Shown one piece after another: positions 1-13,800 of a stretch of 64,000 nt of DNA. Below the pieces are notes generated by a model. It had not been told where the DNA came from, did not search any database, and saw nothing but the letters and a program-made list of their open reading frames with translations. This DNA comes from Monocercomonoides exilis (Eukaryota; Preaxostyla; Oxymonadida; Polymastigidae), in contig LSRY02000035.1 of assembly GCA_001643675.2 (NCBI GenBank), forward strand, positions 930,001-994,000. The letters run 5' to 3'. Each line of letters starts with the position of its first letter. Position 1 is the first letter of the stretch. Made by a program: the position numbers and the translations under genes.

Positions 1-2
1 GC

Positions 3-1049
3 TCATCGTCCTCAGCATTTGTGTCAGCGTCGTCTTATTCGTCTGCTGTCTCCTTGAGTTATGCTGCTGCCAAGCGCCATGTCATCAGCCTTGCAAAGTT
101 CTGCCAGTTTGGGCGGTCGACAGGTCTGGCAGACGGCAAGCGTGTCTCGCAGGCAGACCTCGATGTCATCTACAGAGAAGTCACTCGCCACTCCCCCGCA
201 GACACCCCAGGCGGCGGCTCAGGTGTCTCCCACTCGTATTTCGGATACAACTCGAGGCCAGGCACTTCGTACTCGGCGATGGCATCGTCGGGAACAGGGG
301 TTGGATCAATGTCGTTTGGGGACTTCTGCTCGGGTGTGCTCATTCTGGCAACGAGGCAGCATCCGGACTTGTCTGTGTATGAAGCATTGGAGTCAGTGCT
401 ACTGAGTATGGAAGAGAAGTTCATGCACCAGACACCCTTGACACCTTCTGCACACATCCTGCCCCAGCTGCACCCATCCACTCCTGGCCCATTCTCCTCT
501 TCTTCTTCCTCATCCTCTTCTTCCTCTTCCTCTTCAGACAGTCGCAGTTCCCATTCATCTCGTCCAATGTCTCCACGTTCCTCTCCTTTTGCTGTCCCCT
601 CTGCGTATGTCTCCACCTCTTCCTCTCGCAGCGGGTCTCGTTCTGCTTACTCGTCTGACTCCTCATCGATGACAAGCAGCGCTTCTGTTGTGTCGATTGG
701 GAGGCATGCGGTGCTTGCGCCAGTGACACAGCTGGAGATGAAGGTCAACAGCAGCCCTGCCTCTACCCCTTCCTCCTCAGAAAGAGGAAAAGAAGGCCGG
801 TTTGACAGAGAAAGAGAGAGGAAAAGTGCCAGCCGAGAGAGAAGCTACGGGCAAAGAGGAGGTTCATCGGGTGGATCGTCGCAGCAGACGGCGGTGGGGA
901 GCAGCTATGAGAAGTCTGTTGTTCAGCCGCGGAGTGCAGCGAGTTCGCAGCAAAGACGACACAATTCGCCTTCTTCGCAGAGTGCCTCAGGAACAGCTGC
1001 CAGTGCGACAAGAAAGACAGCCTCCAGCACTCAGCGCGCTCCCTCTCCT

Positions 1050-1081
<32 letters not shown>

Positions 1082-1289
1082 AAGCAGTGTGCCTCCATCG
1101 CGCAGGATGGTGTCGCGTTATGATGACAGTCCATATGCTGCTCCTGTGTCTCCTCAGCACAAACCAAGAATTGCACAAAGGAAAGAGAGAGAGGCAAAGT
1201 ACGTGAATGTTTCGAGCACAGCCAAGGAAGAAAAATCAGTAAATTACAGTAAAAACTCTTCAAATGCACAAGATTTAGAAGGAGGTTGA
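3..1289 (+). CDS. p25-alpha/TPPP-like Ser-rich protein, 5' partial
   Basis: The frame is open from base 3 with no ATG near the edge, so the 5' end lies outside the window; it stops with TGA at 1287-1289. The first ~120 residues resemble a p25-alpha (TPPP) domain: a SLAKFCQFGRSTGLADGK-like helix, then VSQADLDVIYREV, then after a Gly/Ser insert SFGDFCSGVLILATR and an EALESVLLSM helix. In TPPP proteins this fold is tied to microtubule binding and bundling, and it is widespread in ciliated protists. The rest (about 300 residues) is low complexity: several poly-Ser runs coded by TCT/TCC repeats, and basic Arg/Lys-rich stretches. The insert between the two helical parts is longer than usual. An EF-hand-like protein is the main alternative. 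The domain call rests on a by-eye motif match. Confidence 0.55.
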
Positions 1290-1723
1290 ACATAAAGAGC
1301 GATTATTCTTTTCAACATTTCATTTCAAATGTGAATATTTACTTCATAGCACATCATTCATTTCATCCGAAGAAATTCAAGTTCATTTTTGTATTTATCT
1401 CAATGCAATTGCATTTTCCCTTCATTCTTATGATTACTTTTTTTTTATTTCCAATATGATTATTCAGCATTGATAGAAGTTTTTTCTCACGAAAATATAA
1501 AGAGTGATATTAAGGTTATTCAGATCCAATCCCGAAAACTGCTGATTCGTTTTTGCAAGTCTCACAACTTATTTATTAATTATTCATCTATAACAAAGTT
1601 TGTTTTAATTTTTAAAAATATATATAAATTGTGAAAACTTTTTTCCTTTTCTTTCTATATGTAATTTAATCATAACTAACTTTTTCAAAACATCTTTAAT
1701 AATTTGCAACTTTTTCAAATTAA

Positions 1724-4174
1724 ATGCGCTATTTTTCAGTGAGTTCTCCTGAAGCAGTTTTCAATGTGATAAAAATTGGTAAAAAGGGCACAAAAGCACC
1801 ACGACAATTAACCGTATCAAAAGAAGGCCTTCGATGTTCGAGTTCTGGGGGTGTTACATGGACTCAACCAAATGGAACGATCGTAAGGTGTTTATCATGA
1901 ATTATCCTTTTGTATAATATATGTTTTTCATTGAATATCATTTTACAGCATCACTCCTGATGATCCAGAAGGAAAAATGTTCACTGTTACAACTGTCACT
2001 CAACGAAAATTTGAAGCCAGCGATCCTGGTGTATTTAAGCATCTCCGAGATGCAGCGAGACAAACTGGAATCGGAGCGTCGAGCCTAGAATCAGCTGTTC
2101 ATCATCTTGGACTTTCTTCATCAGTTCTTCTAAAGCCTCAATTAGATCCTTCACGTTCAGGTAAAGTTGTATCCAGTCGTCCAAGAACTGATGGATCAAA
2201 ACATGTTTCATTAGCGGACTTCGAATTACTTCATGTTGTGGGAAAGGGTAGCTTTGGAAAAGTGTTCCAGGTAAGAAAGTATACAGATGGAAAAATTTAT
2301 GCGTTGAAGATATTGAAAAAAATAGAGTTGTACAATAAAAGACAAATAGAACATACGCTCACTGAAAGAAAGATATTAGCAACAATTTCTCATCCGTTTA
2401 TGCCTCGTTTACATTATGCATTCCAGACAGATACTAAACTTTATATGGCAATTGATTATGCAAATGGAGGTGAAATATTCTATCATCTTAGAAGGTATTG
2501 TTTTTCCAAATTCTTTATGCATCTTTATTTATTCTCCTTTTTCTCTTCTATTTTATTATTGGATCTTGGCAAAAAATATTGTTGTGATATGATGATCATA
2601 ACTATTCATTCATTTTCTGAATCAAGAGCTGGTCGTTTCCCTGAAGTTCTTGCAGTGTTTTATTGCGCTGAAATAGTTTCATCCATTCACCATCTTCACA
2701 AGAAGAGTATAATCTATCGGTTTGCACATTTTGATACAGCGTTATTTTTAATTTTATTTTGAAATATTATCGATAAATGTTCAGTGACTTGAAACCCGAA
2801 AATGTTTTGTTGGATTCCGAAGGGCACGTAAAGATAACAGATTTTGGATTGGCAAAGATAGGAATCACTTCTGTTGGAGGAGAATCAGACGGAAATAAGA
2901 CAATGACACTTTGCGGTACTCCAGAGTATCTTGGTTTGGTCAATAGAGTTAATTACTTTTTCATTCATTAAATTAAACGATTGCAAATATATTGTTGTTT
3001 TGTAATGTAACATGATGTGTTGAATATAATGCCAATACTGTGATTCTCTTTCTCCTTTTCTCGCATCTTTGTTCAGCTCCTGAGATTCTTCAAGGTATTG
3101 CTCATGGAAAAGCAGTCGATTGGTGGTCAACAGGAATTATGTTCTATGAAATGCTTGTTGGTGTTCCGCCTTTCTACTCCCAGAACAGACAAGAGATGTT
3201 CCACAACACAATCCACAACCCAGTCTCCATTCCAGATTACGTCTCGCCAGACGCCCGCAATTTCCTTGTGCGCATTCTGGCAAAGAGGCCGGAGGAGCGG
3301 CTGGGCTCTGGGCCGACTGAAGGGATGGAGGTGAAGGAGCATCCAGTGTTTAGAGCAATTGACTGGGATGCTCTGGAAAGAAGACAGGTGCCTCCACCTT
3401 ATAAGCCCAAATCAAAGGTTTGTATTTGCTGACAATAATTTTATAAATTCAGGAACTCAAAATGGGGAATGAGTTATGAAACCCAAAGAGAATTGCATTT
3501 CTTCTTCTTTTTTTTTTAATTGTTTTTTCTTTGTTCTATTCGATTTTCATTGTGATAATGTTTGGTTCTTTTTGATTACATTTATACAGGACGGAATAAT
3601 GGATATTTCAAATATTGACAAACTGTTTTTGAGTGAGCCACTTGTTGACACTCCAGCTCCTCCTCTTCCACCTTCCATCGCAGATGCTGTGAACAAACAG
3701 TTTGCCAATTTTGAGTTCAACAAAGATCTGCTTCGTTCCGCTGCATCAACATCCTCTCTTTCATCATCTTCTTCGTCGTCTTCTTCTTCATCCACTGCTC
3801 CATCTTCTGCTTCTCCAACGCCAAGCTCAGCACCATCTCCATCAGCTGTAAGCCCTTCAGCAGGTGCAGCCGCAGCTTCTTCAGTGATATCTTCTGCTGC
3901 TGTGCCTTCATCAGCGTCTTCCTCATCGTCTTCCTCTTCTTCTCAATCTGCAAAGCTTATACATTCTTCCTCAGAAAAGCGGCCAATGAGTTCGGTCTCT
4001 TCGGCTTCAACCACGTCACAAGGCTCTGCTATCCCTTCCAGTGGCACAGCTTCTGTTCGGAAGATCGTTCGTCCTGCGCCTTCTTCGGCGACTTCTCGCA
4101 CTGCTGCTTCTGGGGCACTTCCTTCTTCAGCTTCTGGAGTTACTCCAAAAAGTTCAATAACACCGCGTTCATGA
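1724..4174 (+). CDS. AGC-family Ser/Thr protein kinase (AKT/S6K/SGK-like), six exons
   Basis: Exons 1724-1887, 1949-2494, 2627-2719, 2785-2933, 3077-3417 and 3590-4174 join in frame to 625 residues. The start is the first in-frame ATG, after a T-rich leader. Residues ~1-90 look like a small PH-like module. The kinase domain follows: glycine loop [17 protein letters not shown] lysine, YRDLKPEN catalytic loop, ITDFGLAK, and activation loop [16 protein letters not shown] with the PDK1-type Thr. Then comes the AGC tail (PPPYKPKSK, then [10 protein letters not shown]). All catalytic residues are present, so it should be active. The last ~170 residues are Ser/Ala-rich low complexity with TCT/TCA/GCA repeats. 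No hydrophobic-motif Phe is obvious before that tail. Introns have GTTTG/GTATT donors. Its 3' end faces the giant minus-strand gene (convergent). Confidence 0.9.
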
Positions 4175-4810
4175 TGCATTGACTTATCTGATGAAATGAA
4201 ATCTGAAGGATAAAATGTCATAAGGAGAATTTGCTGTATATTAAGTTTAAAAGTGTTGTGTTTTAAATTAAAAAAAAGAAATAAAAAAATAAACAACTTT
4301 TTTTAATAATGTTTTTTAAAATATTCTTTTTTACAATATCAATGAATCACCTTTACATTTTTTTATAATCATTTCAAAGCTGATTGGCTAATTTTCTTCA
4401 TTATTTCTGTGTTTTTGACGTAGAAGAAAATTTTCAACTTAAATAACGAAGTGTAAGTGAATTTTTTATTCAAAAGGTTAATTTGCTTCAAATTGATATT
4501 TAATAATGTTTATGAATATTAATCTCAAACGTTTTTATAAAAGAAAAGTTAAAATCGGTCTTTGGTATCTTGAATCTTCATTGAAGTTATAGAGCCCAAA
4601 ACCTGTCTCAATGGTGCATCGACGAAAAATCCAATTGCGGTCTTTTTATTAACAGCTAAATCTCTTCAGAAACTGTCAAATAATAAGTGTTAAATTCACT
4701 CAAATTAGTCTCAAAAAATCCAACTTTATTCTTTTTTGAATTATCCTTGCTTAGTCTCTTTCAATTTACATTCAACTTTCAATTTCTTTCGTCATAGCTT
4801 GTATGATGAA
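4175..4810. other. AT-rich convergent intergenic spacer
   Basis: This 636-bp stretch separates the kinase stop from the stop of giant gene A. It is A/T-rich with no reading frame worth calling and no repeat shared with the 3' side of giant gene B, so the ~9-kb duplication does not include it. Both 3' UTRs and polyadenylation sites should lie here. I see no RNA gene. Confidence 0.6.
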
Positions 4811-7800
4811 TCAAATAAAAATAGCATCAGTCTGTGATGTTTCGGCAGTAACCGTTTTTTCTTTTATTTGCTCTATTTTGCTTTCTTCATCCTCCTTTGA
4901 TGATTGCTCTAAGTCGATTGCATCAGAGACAGTCAACATGACTGTTCCAGCATGAAAGCGCTGGATGAATTCTCTTTTCAGATTGTACAGTGTTGGTCGT
5001 TGCAAAGGATCTGGTGAATAGCATTTACGCATAACATTCCACATTCCACACTCCTCCGTCAGATTAATATCTGGCCTTTCGCCATTCACAATCTTCTGAC
5101 CAGTCGTCTCTGCCTCATATTCTCCAAATGGGATTTCCAGCGTCAAGCACTCCCAAAGCATCATCCCAATTGAGAATGCCACAGATTTCTCAGTTGCTCC
5201 CATGTTCCTGTTCATCAGCAGCTCGGGCGCCTTCCACCTCAGGCACTCTTTTTTGTAATTGTCCTCATCTTCAAATGCTGATGATGGTAGAGAATCACTT
5301 TCATCATCATCACTTGCAGATGTCACAATAGTTGATGAAGAGATGGAAGAAGAGTCGGAATCTGATGAACAGTCAGAGTGCAAAGCGATGCAAATTACCA
5401 TGTGCTCTGAGAAGAGTACAATATGGGGACTCAAGTTTGACAAGGAGGGAAGTTCATCTTCCTCATCTTCAAACGAGTGGAGTGCTCCGTTCGCCACCCA
5501 GAATAAAACCTGTGCCGCTGTTTGTTCTCTCTCCTTTAATGAACCAATTGCTATTTCCTTTGTCTTATTCAGCCCATGCAATAACATGAACAGCGAATCC
5601 CTCAGATCCACAATCAATTTCTCGTGAGGCGATGAGCATGCCATTGCATCCACCAGATTCGACATTGATGAAGTTGTTGGACACAAATCCTCCCCTCGAA
5701 CAAATGTAGAATCTGAATCAGTTGAACAAGTGGATGAAATGGATGGCGAAGGAGTTCTATTTCTAATCTTTTCCTCTTCAACCTTTTCCAATGCCCATTG
5801 AGGGATCTTGTCTGAATCCTTTCCAAGAATACATTCAGTTGATCCACTCTCAGATAGAAGATGTTCTGATGATTCCGAATGCTGCATATTCGTATCATAC
5901 ACCCTCTTCTTTATCCTCTCATCATTCTTCTTCTCTGCCTCTCTTTCTGCTCTCCTCCACTGCTCCTCAGGCGACATCTCCATCGTCACCATCTCAAATG
6001 CCTTTGGATCCTTTCTAATGTTATCATTCACAATCTCTCTCAGATCTTCTGCTTCATTCTTAACCTTCTTCCATTGAACAGCCAGAACAATAATGACTAC
6101 AAGCAGTATTACAACAATCGCAATGCAAACAATCAGCAACCAATAAGATTTTCCTTCATTTCCTCCTTCAACAATTCTTTCATTTCCCTTTGAGTCACTC
6201 TTGCTCCCGTTCTTCACAACAAATCCAGCTGCCGATGAGGAGGCTTCCTTGTTTCCAAACAGTATCGACACTGAAACTTCTGTTTCAGGGGGTGCATCTG
6301 CAACAACAGACAAGGGCACTTTGCCATCCACCTCACTCTCATCCACAAATCCCGAATCTTCAAACACATAATGGTCGATAACTTCCACATCGTTTGTCAG
6401 CGATATCATGCGGAATGACAGGTTGCATGGAAGCAAAAGCGATCCCTTGAAAATGAGCCTCAGGTTGTTTCCAGCTTTTTCCACTTCAACATTTCGAAGT
6501 GTTGGGATGAAGAACGGCGAAGCTCGTTCTTTCGCAATTCCTTCCAGTTCACACCCTTCATTCAGAATCCACAGCGATGTGTTATCTTTTATTCCATCTC
6601 CACCCTTCACACTCACAACATTCAATTGCGCAGAATCCGAGCACTTCACATTTCTTCGAACAGATGGATATCCCTCAATCGATGGGTTGTTGTTCTCAAA
6701 CTCTCCTTTCTCAATCTTCAGGCTGCCTCCCCTCATGCTCAATCCTCCTCTTTTGCAATTTCGAATTGTTGTTTCCTTCATCTCCACATGGCTCTTCTCC
6801 ATATCAATCATTGATCCATTCCATTGGCATATCTCTTCTCCTTTCATTGTCTCATTTCTTTTCTTTCTCACTTCTTCGTTTCCCTCCCCATCAAACGCAC
6901 ACATCTCGATTTCAACACTTGCACTTTCTATTATCTCCACCATCATCCCTTTCTCCTTCGAATTCGAACATCCCTCAAACGAGCTGTTCAAAACTCTCAC
7001 CAACTCCTTTGCTCCATCCATCTTCATCACACCTCCCTCATCCTCCACAGAAATGTTCTTAACTGTCATTTCTTTCACCTCCACTGCTGCTTTGCCTCCA
7101 ACAACAACAACATCTCCTTCACACACAATGTTTGAGAGGCTTGTTTCATCCAGTGCCACCCTCGATTCTTCACAAAATATCAACAATGGTGCTGATGAGT
7201 GCAAATCTCTGAACATTGTTTCTTCCATTTTCAATTCTCCACTTTCCACTCTCACAATCGAGCACTCAAGCCTCTGCTCCCGTTCAGATGATCCAAATGC
7301 ACATTCACAAATCTCCAACCTTCCATTCTTCGCTTTCATCATGCTCCTGTGCTTCGCTTCAAATCCTCCTCCAAACACAAACAAACACTTCTCCACAACA
7401 CACTCATCCACAAACACCACAATGCTCTTCTCACTCCATATTTCATCAACCATTCCATTCAGATGGATTGTCGCCTCACTTCTTTTCATCGAAGTTATTC
7501 TCGCATCTCCAATCTCGCATTCTCCCCCAATCATCCCTTCTTCCTCAATCACAATGGCATTCATGATCCCTCTTTGAATGTGTTTTGCTGCGTTGTTGAT
7601 GCTCTGGCATGGATCATCCAGTGATCCACATTCTCTGCCATCTGCTCCATTCACATTCACAAACACTTGAACGCCATAATAGAACTTGATCAGAGGAATC
7701 AGATCAACATCAACCCTGTTGATCTCATCTCTCCCATAAATCGAGTTGTTCGATTTCAGTGCTTCCTGGTTGAAATCAAGCACAAACAGTGTTTCGTTGA

Positions 7801-10800
7801 TCTGCTTTTCAATCGAGTGGCATCGAATGAACACATCCTTCCCCACAAACGCTTCATTCATCCCAAACCAGATGTTCTCCATCATCAACCCAAGTGATCC
7901 AAATGCATTGCCGGCTGGCTCATTCAGATCGACTCCATCAACCATCACTCCTCCACCATATCCATTCACTTTCGAGCATTTGCACATCGAAAATGAACTG
8001 TCATTTATTCTCAAGAATGATTCTCCACTTTTCAGCACCACTTTCATCCCTCCTCCTTCCTCGCTATTCTCGCTTTTGCAATTCATTATTGAGCACGATT
8101 CAACCATGCACTCCATCCCTTCTGAAAATGTTCCCACACTCAATACCCCCGCCCCATTTTCTCCAAATGTGATGTTTGTGAATGAACAGTTCACAAATCT
8201 CAATTCTTGTTTGTCGTTTATGAGACAACAATTTCTCTCTCCTTTCAATTTTGCTTTTTCTGTTGCTCTATTTGTCTTTCCAGCCACAGTCATCGAAATC
8301 ATGCTTCTTTCCATCACTCCAGCATTCGTGATATTCACATCCTCAACAATCACCTGAGTTACAATTGGGCTGAAACTGATGAACCCTTTCAATTCACCAA
8401 TCATATTCAAAATGCATCTCTGAATCATGGCGCTCCCTCCATTCACTCTCATCAAGCAATATCCTGCGATCTCTGTCATTCCATTCATTGAGCCATATGA
8501 GCAATCCACAACAGATAGACAGGCATTTGTTCCTGATGATTCGATCAATATCTCATGTTGTGTGTTCATAGTTGGCTTGGTGAATGAAACATTGGCAAAC
8601 GACAAACTCATATTCGATGATATTATTGAGTCATTCAAATCATTCTCGTCTTCATCACTGATAATCACTGCTGTCCCTTTCTTTGTTCCTTCAATCACAA
8701 CTTGTGGCAACTCTGAATCTTGTGAATCTGGTGGCGATGAGGAAGAAAATGATATGGAATGGCTCAATAACCCTGATCCCATAATGGCAATATGCATTTC
8801 CCCTTCTCCAAGCGTTGAATATCGAAGTGATATCAAGTGGTCAATCGATGAACATGGTGCTTCTGAATATCCACACCCACTGAAGTCTCCTCCTCCATCT
8901 TTCGAAACATACCCATTTCCACTCCAGTTGCTCCACAAATACACAACAAGTGGAATCACGTATCCATCTTCTCCTGTTGTCTTCATCTCCCATCCACACA
9001 ACTCATCCAATGATCTCAACTCCTCATCACTCATCTTCCATTTCAAGTGCTCCTTATTCACAATCTCACTCAGATCCCATCCAGAAACAAACGCATTCTT
9101 CCCTTTCCAAGCGTTGCATCCCTCAAATTCTATTCCTTCGAGCACAAATGATTCCATCACATCTAACAATTCAACAAACATCCCTCCGCCCATCCCTCTC
9201 CCTCCATTCTCAGCATCCTCTGATGGAACTTCACATTCAGATAAATCCACATTATTCATTTCCAAGCTCCCTCCCTTCCCCACTGATATCATCATCCCTC
9301 CTCCTTTCATCCCATTTCCACTTGAGCAGGTTGAAGAAAAATTGCATTCTTCAACTTTTGCGCTTCCTCCTTCATTCATCCCAATATTCAAACATCCCCC
9401 TCCTCCATTTCCACCTTCCACATTCATCTCCACTCCATTCACTCTGCTGTTCTTCAATTCCAATTGAACTCCATCAGTTATTGATATTGGTGATTTCCCA
9501 TTCATTGTCAGTGTCACTCCACTTTCCATCGCAAATCCATCAACAATCAGATTTCCTCCTGTCATGTCAATGATGCTGTATCCTATCTTTCCATTGGTCA
9601 ATCCCCCGCCCTCAAATGAGACTGAACAGTTCGTCACACTGAGTGTTGATGTTGAATGGATGAATGCACTTCTCCTCGAATTCAACTGACCTTTCACAAC
9701 AAATGAAAGTCTCCTCATTGTCAGTGAACTCGAACATCCAACAAGCCAATCTTGTGTGGCTGATCCTCCATCACTCACATTCACTCCCATCCTCCCACCC
9801 TCTGATGATGAAGATGACACTATTCTGCCTGAAATTATCACACAAAATGATGGTCCTGCTATTTCATTGGTTATTGACGAAGATGAGACAACCTCAATTT
9901 CTTTTGAACTTTCACTCAATCTCGAGTTCGCACAATAATCAACTGTCAAACACCTGAATCCATCAAATCCACAATGGTTGTGATCCAACCCATTTCCTCC
10001 ACTCCCATCAACAATCACTTTTGTACCCATCGAGCACAAGTACACAAACAGTGGAATCACTCCACTTTCATCCCCATTCTCGCTCCCACTCAGTTTCAAT
10101 GCATCTGATGGAATGGTGCTTGTGTCAAAAAAGGTAAATGAGCTGGTATTCACTTTTGACTCCAAAAACACACCACTCCCACAATCAACAAACACATCCT
10201 TCCCATATGAGGCCATATTCCCATGATCTTTCGAAAACTTCACATTATGTTCAATTGTCGATCCACATCCCTCGCTTTCCATCATCACAAACATCCCTCC
10301 TCCTCTCGTTCCTCTCCCTCCATTATTCTCCGCCTTATTCCCATCAATCACGCTCATTCCATTCACAACCACTTTTCCATTTCCCTTCAATTCAACACAC
10401 ATTCCTCCTCCTTTTCCACCACCACAACTGCACCCATTCACATTGCATCCATCAACAGTCAACATTCCACTCGTTCCAACTGTTCCTTTCATCCATCCTC
10501 CATCTCCCTCATTCTTCACAACTCCACTGATATTGCATCCTGAATAAATCACACTCGTCATTCCTTCACAAAATTCAATCGCTGAATGATCATTGAATGT
10601 CAGCCCTTCTTCAATCACAAATCGTTCCATTTTCAGACTCCCGCTCTGCGCATTCACAATGCTGTATCCAAAGGCCACACTCGATGTGCTCTCTGACATA
10701 TGAGCAACTGAGCAGTCTGTGAGTGTGAGTGATGAGCTGGTCAAAGCAATGAGTGATGTTGCACTCGATAACGAAAATGGAATTTGGAACGCAATGTTCT

Positions 10801-13800
10801 TTATTGAACTCGCACTCTCAACATTTATCAAATACGAAGTTGTCATTCCACTCGGCACCTTCACATTCACATTCGTCTTGTTAATCCCACAATACACCTC
10901 CCATTCATATGACCCTGCCATCGACACAACTTCTCCCAGCTCAAACCCTGAATCCAGCACAATCTTCTTCTTTGACGAGCTGAATCTGTTCTGTGCTGCC
11001 TTTGTGATCGTTTTGCATGGAAAATACCCAAACCCACAAAACCACGAGTCATATCCTCCATACCCATTCACCTCCTTCCCCACATGTGCTGCTCCTGAAA
11101 ATGCATCCAAAAACACATTCAATGGGAATATTCCCATCCCTTCCTCATTCCGGTCATATCCCATCAGCTCATCATAAATTGATGCATTGTGTCCAACATT
11201 CAGCTTTACGGCTGTTATTGTTCCACTTGTCATCCAACTCCCATTCACAAACACATCTTTCCCTCCCAATGTTGCACTGCAACCAACAAAGTTTACTGAT
11301 GATATCGCAAAATCAAATGAGTCATCTGCCAGAAATAGCATCACACCTCCTCCATATCCACTGCTCCTACACTGTTTGAACGCTGTTGATCCTCCACTGT
11401 GCGATGTTGATGTTCCAATTCGAGCTTTGCTTGTCGAAGACGCTAACTCAATCTTTATACCACCTCCATTCCCATTCACGCATTCACATCCTTCTATTGT
11501 TGTGTTCCACACCACAAATGTCTCTCCTCCCTTTACACTTTTTGCAATCACAACCCCATCACCTGTTGTCCGATTCACATTCCGAATTGTCAAATTCCCC
11601 AGCACACTCTCTCCTGATGTTAATCCTGCTGATGATGGTTCAGAAAATAGAGGTTGACTCATTTTCATATTTTTAATCTCAACTGCACTAATCTTCAGCT
11701 GATTCAGTGCCACATCAAACACAGATGCTGAAATAACACTTCCTCCAGTTGGACCTAAGATCACCACACCCTCCAGCAAAAGTGATCCACTCCCCACAGA
11801 CACCAAAAATACACTCGGCGATGAGCTTCTTGCCACATTGTGGTCGATCTCCACATGCCCCACCTCCAGTTGCCCACTCGTCACGCTGAATAGTGTTGTC
11901 GAAGAGGTCGAAAGCGCACTCGTTCCAATCACACTCACCTCCCTCCCTTTCCCATCAATCGAAATCTTCTTTTCCCCAACACTGATTGTTGTCCCCTCAC
12001 TCTCATGCCTTCCACCCAGCACTGTGATTGCCGAGCTCAGCTGTGCCATGCTCGAACTAACTGCATGCCCCACTGTCTTGCAAGGTACTGCCTCACTCAT
12101 CCCACACAAATTGTTTGCGTCATCTCCACTCACCCCAACATATCTATCCTTCATCCCCTCCTTCAGCCAATCCTTCTTTTGTGTTTCCTGAAAAGTATTA
12201 TTTAAATAGCACACTCTTTTTTCATTTGCATTCGTTGTGTAAGATTCATAGAATGGGTTGTTCGATGAAAAGAGATTGTATCGATCTTCAAAATACACAT
12301 CATGGCCATATGGAGTGGAAGCGTTGCAACTGCAATCGTGAAAGAAAAAGAAATAGCAATAAATGTTGTTGCTTGGAGCTGTTGATTGACTTGGAGCAAA
12401 ACACAATCCTCCGCCAGTTGATGTTGCGTTGCACGAAATGAACTGTAGGCTCCTCAATTTGAATGCAGATGGAACACCATAGCAATACATCCCTCCACCA
12501 CCAAAATCCGTAAGAGAGCAAAACGTGAATAAGCAATCAAACACGCAAGCACTCTCTCCTTCTCCAATTTCCGTTATGATACATCCTGTTCCCGATATAT
12601 TAAAACTTTCTAAAAAGATTCCTCCTCCATAATCAGCTGCTTTGCAATTCTGATATTCGCAACCACTTATCCTAATGCAAGTCGAAATTGAATAAGCATA
12701 TATCCCTCCTCCACCATATCTATCAGCTGTACACGAATTGAACGAGTTATATTCCATTTCAATTGATGATATATCACAGCATGCAATTCCTCCACCATAA
12801 GAACGTGCATAACAATCATTGAATGAGCAATATTTCGCTGTAAGTATTCCTGATGCCAGATTATACATATAAATAGCTCCTCCATTTGAAGCTCCATCTG
12901 TATAACCGAGACTTGTCCCTGTTGTTTTCGAGCCATTCCATTCGCACCAGGTGAAAATGTTCGCTTCATCAGCTGTTTCATTCTGTCTTCCTGGCTTTGA
13001 TGGATTCTCTTCGCTTCCAATGAACTCAACATTTTTCGTTCTGAGGCATCCAACAAAAGAGATATTCGAGGCAGTCAACGAAGATGATCGTAAGTTGATC
13101 GATCTCACAATCCCTCCATCATACGCATCGCAAACTGATGAAAATGAGCAGCTGCTCATCGTGCATTCGCTCTCACAAAAGGAAGGGCTCAGCAACGAAG
13201 ATTCAGTTGGCTTGGTGGAAATATTGAAAAAAACCAAATCCGAAAGTGAAACACCTCCAATTGATGCAGATCCCAAAAATGGTGCAGATGACAGGCAAAA
13301 TGAAGAGAAACACGATGAAGCGACAGCAACACGGCAATGATCTGCTTTTTCGTTCTCAACAGCATTTGACGAAAAAAGTGGTGGGGCATCAAATGAAAGC
13401 AGACTTGATGGGATCAGAGTGATGCTTTCAACAATTCCACAGCTTTCAATGAGTTCGAGTGGGGATGTCCCACAGCCGACAGCAACCTCACATCCCCTCA
13501 AAACAACACAACTCCTTTCCTTTCCACAAATCACCGACTTTCCATTCACACATCCCAAACTCAGCCCTTTCCATCCAACTGAGCTGTTCTTCAAAACAAA
13601 ATTTCCTTTCAAAAAACATTCTCCAATTTCCATGTTGTTTGTCTGTTGCCCTGAAGTGCCCTCGTCAGAATGTTCTTTATTTGTTTTCATGTGGCTCCTT
13701 TTTTCATTCCAAAGCTCCTTCCCTTCGTTGTTTTCTCTATTTTTTCCGGATTTGCTTTTCATATCCGTATTTTCCTTCAAAATTCTGCCTTCAAATGTTG

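Noticed and set aside
21-23. GTG at 21 as start of the first gene
   Set aside because: Nuclear eukaryotic genes rarely start at GTG and the frame stays open to base 3, so the gene is treated as 5' partial.
6408-7577. Long plus-strand frames opposite giant gene A (e.g. 389 residues at 6408-7577, 346 at 8427-9467), with equivalents opposite copy B
   Set aside because: They are Ser/Pro/Phe-rich mirror translations of the minus-strand gene, recur at matching places in both copies because the DNA is duplicated, and show no domain.
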